A stretch of 64,000 nucleotides of DNA from Shinisaurus crocodilurus. Taxonomy: Eukaryota; Chordata; Lepidosauria; Squamata; Shinisauridae. A program made the position numbers and the translations under genes. Under the pieces are notes generated by a model, which was not told the origin of the DNA, made no database searches, and saw nothing but the letters and a program-made list of their open reading frames with translations. The stretch covers positions 282,570,521-282,634,520 of the forward strand of contig CM037876.1 in assembly GCA_021292165.1 (NCBI GenBank), given 5' to 3'. Of the stretch, positions 1 to 11,904 are shown in pieces; the first letter of the stretch is position 1; every line of letters starts with the position of its first letter.

Positions 1-309
1 CCATCTAGCAAAGGTGTTTCGGAGGGGGAGGGAAGGAGGCTGGAGAGGCCTCCTGATAGCTCATATCCTGGCCTCCCCCCAGTCTCCTTCCCTCCCCGCC
101 CACCGAAATACCCCCTGCCCCCCCCTCCGAGGTCGAGTTCCCAACCTTGGAGAGCAGGCGGTGCATTTCTTTCCACACCAGCTGTGAGGGGGAGGGGAGC
201 AGATCTCCGATTCTCCCCTCCGAAGTCGGAGAGCTGTCTCTGACCTTGGATCGGGGAATCTGAACTATCCTTTGGCCCCTGAGATGCTGACTGGGGCCAT
301 AGGATTGCT
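1..309. repeat. GC-rich dispersed repeat, copy A (truncated by window edge)
   Basis: This CT/GA-rich stretch matches 62900-63201 in the same orientation along its length. Shared blocks include gaaggaggctg, the phrase around ttctttccac, tctgaccttggat and a terminal atAGGATTGC block. The last part (cataggattgctccc followed by tta) resembles the terminal inverted repeat of the short Harbinger-like MITEs elsewhere in the window, so it may be a longer member of that family. The left end lies outside the window. Confidence 0.6.
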
Positions 310-2420
310 CCCTTAGTAGATTTATATCTCATTTTTCAATGAGAGTCCTCAAAGTGGCTTACAAACGTTTATAAAATACAATGGATATGACAAGAATACA
401 CAAAGGCACACACAGAACAATGTAACACGATATAGCCACAAGCAGCCCGTTGGAGCAGGAGGCCTCCCCTGTTCCTTCCCACAGGACAGTTGGTGTCAGT
501 TGGCCCTGGGGTGGGGGAGAGGACATTTTGGGTGGGGCAGATTCTGAGGTAGGGATGCTGGAGAATGGTCGGGTCTCAAGCTTGTCAAGGCTCCCTGAGT
601 TCCACCTCAAAGCTCGGTCCTCCTCATTCTCATTCCCAAATGCGAACTCCTTGTTGTTGCTGTTCAACAAATGTTGCGCCTTTTTTTTTAAGCATGCACC
701 CAAATGCATTATTTGTCCCTGTTGACTAAAGTGTGAAAATGCTGCTTCTTTTTTTTAAGTGTGTATTTGTCTAAGGAATGCATTTTGCAAACATGATCAT
801 AAACTCGTGAATATGTGAGCTTTGCCCCCAAATTGCACTCGCGTTCGGGAGGGTGAGAACAGGGCAAGTTCTGGCCAGAAATGAATCAAAATGAAATTCT
901 CCTACATCCCTACGGGCAGTGGGGGTCTTCTTTGCCTGCCTGCCTCCTTTTCTTCCTACAGGGAAGTTAGTGGTAGATGGTCCTGTGGGGGGAGGGACAG
1001 TTCCAACCCCACGTGGATGTGCAGGATGGCAGAGGCGGGGGCAGCGCACCGTGTGATCTGGGAGGGGCGCCGTGCACTTGCTGTCCTTTGTGTGATAGGC
1101 TGGGTTGAGGGAGCGATATTGTCTGATCTGGTCCAATATGTACAGAGGGACCTAAATGTGTAGATGTGAATTGTGCAGACATTATACATTGCAATGCAGC
1201 CTTGTAAATAAATCCACAAAATTTACTAGCCTGCAAAAAGAAAAAAGAAAACTACTAGCCTGCTGTGGGCCGGCAGAGGAAGGGGCAGAGAGTACTATCT
1301 GTCCCTCTACAGCCCACTACATTTCCTTACTGGGTGCAAAAGAGGGAGCTTCCTTCCTTTTGCAGACTGCTGGGAGCCTTTCTACACGAGGCATTTATTG
1401 TGCGCTCATGATTCTTCACTCGTGGTAGTTTGTGGGTGGTTTACATGACATTGTCATCCTTCAGGGCCTCTCCTGTTCTTTGCAATCAATATAGTATGTT
1501 TTTTTCCTAACAAGGAAAGCCTGGTATTTCCGTGAATGGTGGCATAAAACCCAGGTCTATTCCCGCAGTTCCGCTATATCACAGTGCCACCTAGTGGTTG
1601 TGTAATGGAACATATAGAAAGGCAGAGAAAGAAAAAGGAGCTGATCTTAATCCCACGAAGAATCCGGAAGCAGAAGCCTCGGTAAAGTGGCAGGTTAAAA
1701 TCCTCATGTAGAAAAGCCCTTGGTTTCTATTCTGGCTGCAGAGGAGGGTCAGAGTGCCCTGTCCCTCCTCTGTCAGCCTGTCCACTCACCTGCATGTAAT
1801 TCCTTGTCTCCTATGGCTACCAGGTCAGTGCTTAAGCCTTAAATACAACACAGATGTAAGGATTACATGACTTGCATCTGTGTGCATTGGCCCCTATGCA
1901 GATGTTCTTCTCTACAAGCGCACTGTGGGTATACATAGAACACATAGTTCATGTGTTATGGTGTGCATGCTTCTCCTGACAGGAGTCTTATCACATGTAT
2001 TAGAAAATTAATGTGTGAAGCAACTCTCAGACTTCATGGGTGACACATGAAGAGAGGAGTTAGAAGAGGCAGAGCAGTACAGATTTTAAAAAAAAAAAGT
2101 CTGGAAAGAGACTGGTATCTTACTCACCGTGAATTCTGTAAAGGGTGAGCTACATATTTGCAAAAAGAAAGTGATACGTCCTTCTGGGAGTGTGCAACTT
2201 CAGAATTCCAGTGAAGGATTGCATGGTAAAATGTTCTCCGCCCCCTCCCCTCCACCCAAAACACTGGCCTTAGAAATGTAACCTGTCAGGGTGATGGGTC
2301 TAGGCTAGGCTTCTCACTGAGGTGCTAGATATCTATGTGTGTGGAATCTTTTCTCTCTCTTTTTGAATGAGAGGGAGGCAGGCACTTTCAATCCTGTGAC
2401 CCTCTTCACCTACAGTCTGA
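310..2420. other. Intron 1 segment with little recognisable content
   Basis: No exon or intact element was recognised. 310-365 resembles a LINE or SINE 3' tail on the - strand. About 1370-1455 matches 47885-47965 (the shared core reads gaggcatttattgtg, then a diverged gattcttca...ggtagttt block), so it is a dispersed repeat of unknown class. The open frames here are short and lack codon structure or homology that I recognise. Confidence 0.4.
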
Positions 2421-2423
2421 AGT

Positions 2424-2620
2424 AGAATAGACTTGGAAGGGATCTCAGTGGTCATCTAGCCCAACCCCCTGCTCAATGAAGGATCTGCACTGCAGGATGC
2501 AACTACAGCATCCCTACCAGATAGCCATCCAGCCTCTGCTTAAATACTTCCAGCAAAGAAATTCTATCTGTTCCAGTGGTGAACAGCTCTTGCCACAAAA
2601 CGAGAAATTGCGGCATGTTT
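2424..2620 (-). mobile_element. CR1 LINE 3' UTR fragment
   Basis: The + strand reads gacttggaagggatctcagt, then catctagcccaaccccctgc, and a stretch on Cys/Thr-rich evaluated residues typical of the CR1 3' untranslated region in reverse orientation. Similar short CR1 remnants occur at about 9805-9845 and 20370-20420. The fragment is old and non-coding. Confidence 0.75.
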
Positions 2621-2737
2621 CAAAGTAATGGGTGCTTCCAAACAAGGCTGTGAAATCTCACTGCCTCATTCATGGAATTTTATGGGGGATCCAGGCTATG
2701 TCTTCTAGCCCAAGGTTTGCTACAGTTTTTGCATGTA

Positions 2738-2905
2738 CAGTATTTTTCCATGTATAAGACTATACTTTTTCCTAAAATTGTTAGACTAAAAATTGAGGGT
2801 CATCTTATACACGGAAGTAAGCCGAGGAGAGAACCGCACGGTTGCGAAACTGCCCAGTGGGGATCGTCTTATACATGGGGGCATCTTATAGACGGAAAAA
2901 TACGG
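2738..2905. mobile_element. 168-bp MITE with TA target duplication
   Basis: TA (2736-2737) precedes CAGTATTTTTCC and the other end is GGAAAAATACGG followed by TA (2906-2907). Subterminal blocks reading tgtataagac and gtcttataca are also inverted. Palindromic ends with a TA duplication fit a non-autonomous Tc1/mariner-type element. The ends resemble those of the 1349-bp element at 40123. Confidence 0.7.
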
Positions 2906-2909
2906 TAAT

Positions 2910-3735
2910 GATTTGTCTTGTAAACAAACATAAACACCAGAGAATGTTTAACTATCATTAAAGAGCGGTTATATTTTCCTGTTTCTGGTCATGCTGACCT
3001 TCAAATGGGGAACATTTAAACATAATCTGAGATTCTCTGTATTGTTCTATATACTGACCCAAGAGAAGGTGATTATTGAAAGGAATCAGTCATCATGTTC
3101 TGTTACTTTTATTTTTGGAATATAAAACCTCTGTTTCATTGAAAGCACTGAAATGTCGAACAGGACCAGAAGCAGAATAGTGCTTTTAAATTATGTTACT
3201 TGCATTTTTCTCTGCCCCCCCCTTTTTTTTGGCTTTGAGAGTTGTACCATAATGGATGTTTTTTGAAATGTTTTGAACAGATGACCATTCAGGGCCTGCT
3301 TATTGTGTGTGCTCAGACTCCAGGGCCTGTAAAGCAGTTTTACAAGCTACAATAAAGCGCAAGAATGGAGGAAGATGTACTTTACCTTTGGAAACTCCAG
3401 AACTAATTAGCTTCTTTTTCATGTTGGCTCTAATTGCTTCAGGACCGGTTAAGGAGTTTGTCAACTTTTTTTTTTTTTTTTTGGTAATCGTTCCAGGCAC
3501 TCCAACCTTTAATTAGCTTTCTTCCAAGGCATTTTTGAACAATGTATCATGAATATTATAAATTGCCTATATGCCTACTATATTTTGGGATGCCATATAA
3601 ATAAGAAATTATACATAAAACTTTATACCCCCCCCTTTCCATACACATACATACATCACAATACATGCACGCACACATGTGCGTGCACACACACACCAGC
3701 TTTATTTTTTAAAAACTAGTTCTAGCTACTGATAA
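2910..3735. other. Intron 1 segment, simple-sequence tracts
   Basis: I see no gene or intact element. It contains a T-run at 3464-3482, a C-run near 3630 and an impure CA/TG tract at 3645-3700. Confidence 0.4.
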
Positions 3736-3739
3736 CCAA

Positions 3740-4555
3740 TGTGGTGTAGTGACTAGAATGCAGTGGCTCCCTCTCTCAGAACCTGGAGTCATCCCATGAA
3801 GTTGAATGGTGGGAGATTCAGGACAGATAAAAGGAAGTACTTCTTTACATAGTAAGACTATGGGATTTGCTTCCACAAGATGTTGTGATGGCCACCAATT
3901 ATACATGGTGTAGAGAAAGTGGATAGGGAGACATTTTGCTCCCTCTCTCATAATACTAGAACCCGGGGTCATCCCATGAAGCTGATTGGTGGGAGATTTA
4001 GGACAGATAAAAGGAAGTACCGTACTTCACACAGCACATAGTTAAACTATGGAATTCACTACTCAAAGATGTAGTGATGGCCACCACTCTGAATGGCTTT
4101 AAAAGGAGAATTAGACAAATTAATGGAGGATAAGACTATTGATGGCTAGTAGTCCAGATGGCTATATGCTACCTTCAGTATCAGACAGTGTGCCTATGTA
4201 TACCAGTTGCTGGTGAACATGACTAGAAGGGTGCTGCTCCACTCATGTCCTGCTTGTGGGCTTCCCATGGGCATCTGATACAGGCCTGTGGCTCATGCTG
4301 GATCATCTTGTCTGAGCGTGGAAAGCTAAGCAGAGTCAGGCCTGGTTATTACTTGGATGGGAGACCCCTACTCTAGTGGCCTGCATTGAGCAGGGGGTTG
4401 GACTCGATGGCCTTGTAGGTCCCTTGCAACTCTATTATCCTATCCTATCCTATCCTATCCTATCCTATGGTTGGCCATTGTGTGAACAGAAAGCTGGACT
4501 AGATAGGCCTTTGGTCTGATTTAGCATGGCTCTTTTTATGTTCTTAAATTATGGA
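3740..4555 (+). mobile_element. CR1-type LINE 3' fragments, partly duplicated, with a nested SINE
   Basis: The sequence decodes in broken frames to the C-terminal tail of CR1-type ORF2 (a run like RFRTDKRKYFFT, then W-N-SLPQ-x-VV), followed by the 3' UTR ending near ctggactagataggcc. The coding tail appears twice in tandem, at about 3752-3925 and 3940-4090, before a single 3' UTR. A 5S-headed SINE (4282-4468) is inserted between gcatctg and ttggccattg of the UTR, a join that is continuous in the related copy at 16550. Confidence 0.75.
4282..4468 (+). mobile_element. SINE with 5S rRNA-like head and CR1-like tail
   Basis: The head contains ggaaagctaagcagagtcag, ggcctggttattacttgg and atgggagacc, which follow the 3' half of 5S rRNA including its internal promoter region. 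The tail (agcagggggttggactcgat, ggcctt, ccttgcaactctat) is a CR1-like 3' end. It terminates in a (TATCC)n tract at 4433-4468. Sister copies are at 8051, 21804 and 61772. Confidence 0.8.
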
Positions 4556-5935
4556 CTAGGACCTTGGAGACCAAGGCCAACATCAACTCCTGACACCTTT
4601 GGGCTGCTGCTGAGGCTGATGCCTTGTACCTCCTTTAAATTATTTTTTTCTGGCCCAGTGTTGTGAGCTGCACTGGGTGATTGAGGTTAATCACCATTTT
4701 AATTTCCTACAATACCATGGAGTGACACTATGTCAGGGGCATTGTGGGAAATTAAAATGGTGGCTAGAGCCAGCCACCCCGTGCTGCTTGGATTGCTCCT
4801 CTACTGCTACTGTGGCAAACACTACGCTCGGCAACATTGTCCCAAACATAATCTACATTAGCAGTTTCAATTCTGAGAATGTCCTTAGTGTACAATCAAT
4901 TTCTATGCAGTATTGGTCCTGCCTATTTTGTTTCTGAATGTCTGGGCTGTTAATACTGAACTATTTCCAGTATTTATATGTTAGAAACAGATGGACATTA
5001 GAATTGCTGAAAAACTTCCATTTTTTAAAATACCGAAAGAAACAAAGCATTCCCTGGGTCAGCTGCATAGTTATGAAGCCTGTTGGGCAGGATCCATGAG
5101 GCCACCCACAGCAGGTAGTTTACATAAACATATTCTAGCCAGCATTGTCTATTCTGACTGACAGTGGGTCTTCCAAGACCCACAGGCAGAGATCTTTCCC
5201 AAGCCTGGTATATGAGATCCTTCAGTTGGAGATGTCAGGACGCAACATAGGACCTTGTACATGCAGTGCATATGCTCTGTTGCTGAACTATGGGAGCTTG
5301 ATGGCAAATCACATGCTTTGCACTGTGGTGATGAGTCAGGTGTGCCCTGTCAGTGTCTGTGAGCAGCTCTGCAGGCTCTGGTTGTGGCCTTTCCCCAGGA
5401 GAGATTACTGCAATGGAGTTTGTACCAGGCAGGAACCTATTTCACACAAGTGCAGCTTAACAATGAGAGCAAAGAGAGCCTCATGAGCAAAATCCATCCC
5501 AAGCTGGAAATGGGACTGGGCAGGGCAGGTAAAGGCAATGTAGGGAAATATGTGGCATAGGAGGGTGAGGCATAGTAGACCAAATGAGAAACCTACCCAT
5601 GGACCGTGTAGAAGCTGTGGGCAAAGCTCTTCAGGGAGGGATAGCCTCAGGGAGGGATAGATCTCAGGGGTATGGAAAAGCATTGTTTCCTTAGGAATCT
5701 CTGATGCCAGCCATTGGTGTAAAGTACCCGGAGAGCTAGATTGCTTAAAGAGGGGAGGGGGGGATCCAGGAGGCTTATCCTCCTACCCACCACCACAGTC
5801 AAAGGGCCGGCAAAGACCTAAGGGGCAATCTGAGCATCTTCAGCTGCTATGCTGCTTGTTTACTTGATAAAATAAAGAAAAAGCCATGTCAAGCTCTAGC
5901 TGCCTGCACCTTTTTTTGAGGACAGAAAGATAGCC
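4556..5935. other. Intron 1 segment; palindromic MITE-like piece at 4685-4765
   Basis: The blocks accattttaatttcctac and gggaaattaaaatggtgg, 60 bp apart, form an inverted repeat of a small palindromic element. A related palindromic repeat surrounds the hAT insertion at 53493. The remaining sequence shows no exon, RNA gene or repeat that I recognise. Confidence 0.45.
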
Positions 5936-5940
5936 TCAAA

Positions 5941-6039
5941 CAGCCTTTGCCAACCTGATGCCCTACAACTCCCATCATCCCCAGCCAATGTAGAGTTCCA
6001 GTCCAATATATCTGGAGGGTACCAGGTTGGGGAAGGCTT
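5941..6039. mobile_element. hAT-like palindromic MITE (old)
   Basis: The ends read cagcctttgccaacctgatg and accaggttggggaaggct, which are inverted. The interior carries acaactcccatcatccccag, the core common to this MITE group. Related degraded pieces occur at about 15583-15670 and 32050-32150. No clear 8-bp duplication is visible. Confidence 0.6.
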
Positions 6040-6341
6040 CTTTATGACACCAATCTGTCCCTTGGGTGTCCTGATGACAGTATCTTTCTCTTTGCCTTCT
6101 TTCCCTTCCAAAGATATGTTAAGCCAGATCATGTTAAAAAATAGAAGTAGTCCAACAGAAGTACAGACAAGGCTTGGGTAGCTTTGAGAAGTACAGTTAA
6201 AGCTGCATAGTACAAAAGAAAGAAAGAAAAATGGGATCGATAAGCAAGTGTAGTCCACAACTTAGCCAAGGAACTGCTCAGAAGACTAATATAATAATAT
6301 AACTGCTGTCCCCCTGCTAGAATTCTGATTTCCAAACTGTA

Positions 6342-6591
6342 CAGTCATGCCTTGGATTGAGAGCATAATTCGTTCCGGAAATGTGCTTGTAATCCAAAAC
6401 ACTCTTATATCAAAACGAAATCCCCCAAACAAAATTTGTACAGAGATTTTTAATTTAAGCCGTACTATAGTACTTGTATTGCAAGACGTCGCTTGTATAT
6501 CAAGTAAAAAATAAATAAATAAATATTTAAAAATTTGCTTGTCTTGCAAAACGCTCTCAAACCAAGTTACTTGCAATCCAAGGTATTACTG
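6342..6591. mobile_element. 250-bp mariner-type MITE, copy 1
   Basis: TA (6340-6341) flanks CAGTCATGCCTTGGATTG, and the right end is CAATCCAAGGTATTACTG followed by TA (6592-6593). No transposase is present. Near-identical copies are at 35313-35557 and 54411-54660. The TA duplication and CAGT ends are standard for Tc1/mariner or Tigger elements. Confidence 0.88.
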
Positions 6592-6593
6592 TA

Positions 6594-8050
6594 CTTTCAT
6601 GTACATTAATGCCTTGCATTTGGTGCTGAGAAATTATTTGGCTGTGTTGCTTAAGTATCAGACCTCATTTACTTGTGTTACATGAAATAATGTCTTCAAA
6701 TGAAAGAGGGACTTAACAATAACTCAGCTCGAAATGGTTTGCCATTCCATTTCATAAACACCAACAGAGTCTTTTTCTTAATCTCACAGTTCTTAAATCC
6801 ACACTAAATGTTTCCACACGACAAGTGGTTTTACAATTTAAGAACAGAGATATGATCCTCTACCCACTGAAACCCTCATTTGGGCTATAAACTGGGTCTG
6901 CTGTGCAATGCACTTCAGTGCCACTTTCCCATAGGAGAACTGCATGTTCTGCCTATATGCCAAGTGGTACCCGTTGTGTTGTCATGGTAATGGGTGAATC
7001 TGTGTCCACTTTTCTGAGGTCACTAAGCACATCAATCACTATTATGTACTTTTCTGGAAAAAAATCTTCGTCCTTTTAGACAGAGCAACTGATGATTTAT
7101 CTGAATTATTTCCAAAGCAATATTTTACTCTTTTGAGATTTAATTGGTGCACTTTTCATACCACATCCTCAGCCATGAACAAAGATTTTGTTTTGCAAAG
7201 TTTAAGCAAAATGCAACCCCATTACAGCAAACAGGAAGCTGCTTCTGGGGATGCAGCTGTGAACTACTGAGACATACATCTTATTAAAAAAAAGGACTCA
7301 TTTGTTTGAATTGATACTTATGTGTAGTTATCATGAATACGTACTTTGGTGATGCCACAATAAAACTCCTTGTCAGACAGTCATTGAATGGGGAAACTGA
7401 GATAAGCTTAAGCAGAAATATCTACCTCAACATCTGTAAACAGAGTTTAGGCTTAGATTATCATAAACAATACCATACACTGCTTTATAAAACTGACTTT
7501 TGAAAGCTCCAGTCTTATTCTTCTTATTTTGTCCTTGCCCATCAGCATCCTGCATCACTGTTTGCACAGGTGGCACAAAAGTGCACCTATTACTCACTAT
7601 TTTGTTCTCTTTTTAAATCTTCATAAGGCTTTTCAATCCTGAAATGAGTAATTCTCATTACTCTGAGCTTTGTCTATGAATACTGAGAAAGCATTCACAA
7701 CTAAGTTGGCAAGGTTACTTAGGGAAGTGCTGTGAACCCTTCCATGGGAAATTCAGGTGTAGGATTAGGCTTGGTAAATTTCATGGTGTGAGTTCGGTGT
7801 CCAGCAATAGGATTCTGATTAACTCTGCAGTCAATCATGACACAGCAGCAGTGGCACCAGACATGGAACACACACATCTCAGATATAAAAGTATGCACCA
7901 TGGGGCTATATCACCCCGGCCTCGTCTCTACAATAACTTAATCCAAGTGGGGCTTGGTGATAGGGACTCTGGAAGGAGGACACGTCTCACAAAAAGGGCC
8001 TTGACTTACATAAACAACAAACGGCCTTTGACAGAACATAGACACTCATA
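6594..8050. other. Intron 1 segment, no recognised feature
   Basis: AT-rich sequence without exon-like splice-bounded reading frames, RNA gene motifs or recognisable transposon ends. It may be old unique intron DNA. Confidence 0.4.
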
Positions 8051-8222
8051 GATCATAGAGTTGGAAGGAGCCTACAAGGCTATCGAGTCCAACCCCCTGC
8101 TCAATGCAGGAAACTAGAGGAGGGGTCTCCCATCCAAGTAACAACCAGGCCTGACCCAGCTTAGCTTTCCACACTCAGACAAGCTGAGCCACTGTGAGCC
8201 TTCCTCAACCTTCCTCAACATG
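8051..8222 (-). mobile_element. 5S-headed, CR1-tailed SINE (- strand)
   Basis: The + strand begins with the CR1-like tail (gatcatagagttggaagg) and ends with the reversed 5S-like head (ggtctcccatccaagtaac, ctgacccagcttagctttcc). It is the same family as 4282, 21804 and 61772. A tRNA-derived SINE follows directly at 8230. Confidence 0.8.
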
Positions 8223-8229
8223 GAAGGTT

Positions 8230-8440
8230 GGGGGCCGTAGCTCACTGGCAGAGCACATGCTTTGAATGCAAAAGGTCCCAGGTCCCATCCATGGCATATA
8301 CAGATAGGGCTAGGAAAGTATCCTGCTGAAACCCTGGGGGCCTGCTGCCAGTCAGTGTAGACAGTACTGGTCTAGGTGGATCAGTGGTCTGACTCAGGAT
8401 AAGGCAGCTTCCTTTGTGCCTATAAAAGATGGGGAAATGA
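8230..8440 (+). mobile_element. tRNA-derived SINE (second family)
   Basis: The head ggccgtagctcactggcaga and the downstream ggtcccaggtcc correspond to tRNA A-box and B-box regions, so this is a pol III-derived head. The tail reads gtggtctgactcaggataag, gcagcttcct. A longer, interrupted reverse copy lies at 45078-45490. It is a degenerate SINE and does not fold as a functional tRNA. Confidence 0.7.
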
Positions 8441-8500
8441 CGCTTGTGATGGATTTAAATTAGATTTAAGATTTAAACTCTTGGGGGGGGGTTCAAGCAA

Positions 8501-8526
8501 ATATATATATATATACTGTGTGTGTG

Positions 8527-8564
<38 letters not shown>

Positions 8565-8565
8565 A
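8501..8565. repeat. Compound microsatellite (AT)n(GT)n(TA)n(GA)n
   Basis: Uninterrupted dinucleotide runs follow one another: AT, TG, TA, then GA for about 22 bases. It is simple sequence likely to be length-polymorphic. Confidence 0.9.
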
Positions 8566-8569
8566 TTTG

Positions 8570-10200
8570 ATGGGTTGGTTATATTCACTTAAACAGCAAA
8601 CTTGGTTATTGCAATGAGTATTCAAAACAAAATTGTATTGTCATATGTACTTAAGACTGAATAGGAATTGTACTTTTTACTTTTCATTGTCTCTGTCCTT
8701 TATAGTTCAATAAAAATATTGGGGGATGGGGAGCAGCCAGGACCAACTACAAAGTAGGAAGTCATATTGCTAACAGTTCTCTTTGCAGAATCTTTACAGG
8801 TGCCTCACCTCAGAACTCCAGACACAAAATACCAAACAGAAACAACTGTTTCCTGCAACTGGGGATGCAAAGACAAGGCACCTGACTCAGTAAGCAAGGA
8901 AGGGGGGACCCATACTTCAAAATGTGACCTCTGCACCTGTTACCTTGTTCCCCCCACTCTAATATGGGACAGATGTGTACTTGCTAAACAAACCACCCCT
9001 TTCAACAGTTCTCACAGTGCCTCGGAAACAGGGGACAAGGGGTAACTGTACACTGTGCAAAAAGGCCCCCCCCCCCCGTTTGGCTCTGAAATGCCAAATA
9101 CAGGTACGTTCCCACGATGTGCCCGTGAAGACAGTGGAGAGCACAGCCACCTTTCTAGGTGAACACAAGGCACTCCCTTGCAAATATTGCTATTGCAGGC
9201 CAAACGTTCATATCTCCTTTTTCATTGCAGGACCAGAGCCTTGGCTTATAGAGCAGATCAAATATTCACTGCAGTCTGTGTCCCACTGCGACTCCTTACA
9301 AAGTATGGATGAGTACTGTCTTCATGACTACAGTCCTCAATCTATCTACCATAGCAGGTTACTCCAAAGGTGGACATCAGGGATGCTACCAATGGGGTGG
9401 TGGGACGGATGCATGGGAACTAGAAGAGCAGGTAGGTGGAATACTCTCTCAAGCACTTGCTCACCAACCACTATTTAAGCACAGCTGCTGGCCACTACTC
9501 ATTATTGTCTCTGTGTCTCTCTTGGCTCTCCACAGGCAATTGAGCAGTCCCCCAACAGGTGCAAGGGCAAGGACATTCTCCACTGCCAGAGCAATACAGA
9601 CCAGAAGCAGTGAGACCAGCAGCAGCAGAGACCAGTGTGAATTCAGCTGTTTCTCTGTGGGATTGCTTGCCATCTAGCCAAGCTCCTGTACCTTTAGAAG
9701 GTGCTTGATGGAGGTGTAAGAGGTGCAGCCATACTTACCACGGGGATGCCGTGATGAGGAAAGCTGCTCCTATTCTTCTGCTCTCTATCATGTAGCTTTC
9801 TTCAAACCATAGAGTTAGAGGGACTTTGGAAGTCATTACTCCCTGCTCACGGCAACAAGAAAATTCCTATTAGATCAAACCAAAGGTCTGTCTAATCCAG
9901 CATCTGGTTTCCCACAATAGCCACCCAAATATCTCGTGGAAACCCACATGCACAACATGAGACCAGTTGCCCAAAACAAGATGGCTAGCAAATGGGCAAT
10001 GCTATTCATATGTATTACTTTCAAAGCACACTCTGTCATTGATGCTGCTCAGTAAAAACTTTGACTGTTTTGGCTGCGTCTCTTGGGTAATGAGGTCTAG
10101 CAGACAGGGATCTTTCCCCACCCCTGCTTGTGACTCACCTTAGTTGTCTTTAGGATGGGACTCTCAATGAGAGTGGAGTCCAGTGTCTTCTCCATCTCCA
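8570..10200. other. Intron 1 segment with CR1 remnants
   Basis: Mostly unrecognised. 9805-9845 and 9868-9960 carry short reversed CR1 tail remnants (for example accaaaggtctgtctaatcc). A C-run lies at 9066-9078. The longest open frame (8975-9478) has no recognisable domain and no splice context. Confidence 0.4.
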
Positions 10201-10204
10201 CACC

Positions 10205-11240
10205 CCAATCTTTATTTTATTTTAATGTTTTTATTGTAACAATTTCTATACCACCCTTCAATAGAAATCCCCAGTGCAGTTTACATTAAGATACAGATAG
10301 TTCTGGTTTGTGCCATCATAAACAAAAAGATTAAAAGTCAACAAGATCTTAAAAGCCAGATAAAAATTATCTGTAGGGCTAAATGTGAAGGATCGCCCCG
10401 CCGGTCCTTTGCACAAGTTTGGGAGTTAATGGGTTAACCGGTACCAAGAAAACTCCCTTTAGGCGGTCCCCGGCTAAGCGGAGGGCACCCGCTATCAATA
10501 GGCACTGGGCGAAAGCTTGAAGCAGCAGGCAAAAGGAATTTGTTTATAACACGTTTAATGGTGTGTAGCAAAACATACAGATAAGAACTTCACCATAAAC
10601 AAGAACAGTCTATAAAACTTAATGAAGCGTGCTACTCTAATCCACATTCAGCTAAAGGTGGCTTGCAGAACAGCATAGACAGTATTGACCTTAAAAAACT
10701 TAAGTTTCCTAGAAAGAGTCTCACCGCAAGTTGTTCAGGCTTACAGCGGGTACCGAGCGCCCTGCTCGGGGGGCAGGGGGGATTTCTTCATCCTTACCAG
10801 AGTCACAGACCAGTTCCGTGCAGTCCTGCACCTTACTTCCAACAACCTCCCAGGGCTCGGTGCCCCTCTTTTACCCCCTCTCTTCACTCCCCCCTCCCTT
10901 CCTGTTGACAGGCGGGACCAGCTTTTCCTGCCAGGGGTCCAGCGCGACGGAGCAGGGTCCCGTCGCGTCACTTCCGCCGCGCCGGAGGTGACGCGACAGG
11001 ACCAGTGCGGGGGGCGTGGCGCAGCCCACGCGGGCGGCTCCCTACGGAGAGCGAAGAACTGAAGGTAAGCCCGCGCGGGAGGCGGAGAGCCCGCGCGGAC
11101 ACGAGCAGGCCCAGTTCGGGCCTCACTCGTGTCCGTCGGGCTGCTCGGGTACATCCCTAACAGGTACACCTCATTGGACAGAATATTCCATATTTGGGGT
11201 GCCATCACTAAGAAGGCCCTTCCCTGGTAGTCACCTGCCT
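10205..11240 (-). mobile_element. L2 LINE 3' fragment split by a GC-rich insertion
   Basis: 10205-10383 (ataccacccttcaatagaaa and following) and 11163-11240 (ggaatattccat-like, ending aagaaggcccttccctggta) are the 3' tail and the C-terminal coding end of a reversed L2 element. They are separated by the 10384-11162 insertion. The orientation follows from comparison with the intact L2 ends at 15120-15390. Confidence 0.6.
10384..11162 (-). mobile_element. Candidate LTR-like or non-autonomous GC-rich insertion
   Basis: The insertion begins TGTGAAGGATCGCC and ends CCCTAACA, so it has TG...CA ends, and it sits inside an L2 fragment. A second repeat at 50453 begins TGTGAAGGACTGCC. The right half (10740-11150) is CpG-rich and contains a dyad of tcacttccgc and its inverse, a module also found at 40630 and 42140. 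No clear target duplication or protein coding was seen, so the class is uncertain. Confidence 0.4.
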
Positions 11241-11584
11241 TGATGTGGTCTTCATGTTATCTACATTCTGGCCACTTGAGCACCAGCAAAGGTAAAGGGG
11301 CAGGCTCCTAACCATTCATTGACATTGGTATATGATAAATCATGTAGTTCAGTTGCATGGGATGGAGGAGGGCGAGATAGCTGACAAGGTCTGCTGGGCC
11401 TCTAGCCGGTAGGTACTGGCTATTGACCAAATGAATATGGATGGGATAAAAGGACTCTGGGCAAAATGACAGAGATTCTGAGGCATCAAAAAGCCTGAAC
11501 GGGAAAACTGGTCCATGCACCATTCCTTCTGATTCCCTATGGCACTGCACTATCTCAGGTATGCCTGAAGGGGTGGCCACTTAT

Positions 11585-11800
11585 GTATCACCAAAACAGA
11601 GGACTAAAGACCACACAGATTTGCATAAAATTCCATGTCCTCATTTATATGTATAGATGCAAATTTAGAAATATTGACTATAATTTCGATAGAAATACAA
11701 TACATCTCGCCATAGTAGGGAAGACTGTGATCAGGTGACCTGTGTGCGTACCTGCTGAGTCTGCTGTCCCGGTGATAACTGTTGTTGGGTATCTTCTCCC
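11585..11800. repeat. Dispersed repeat matching 39588-39785
   Basis: Shared blocks in the same order include gcataaaatt, gatgcaaattt, gactataattt-like, atagaaatac, gaagact, gatcaggtga and ctgctgtcc. The unit class is unknown; it may be the flank or interior of an old LTR or LINE element. Confidence 0.6.
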
Positions 11801-11904
11801 TTCTTAAGGTTCTTTTAAAACCGGACTTAGACCAAGCACCCCTTCAAACAAACGAGTTTTGCCTCATGGTGTTCCATGTAATGCTTTCCTGTAGCACAGT
11901 GGTA

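Noticed and set aside
8975..9478. 167-codon open frame as a new gene
   Set aside because: No domain, no splice-site support, and overlapping frames on the other strand. Probably chance.
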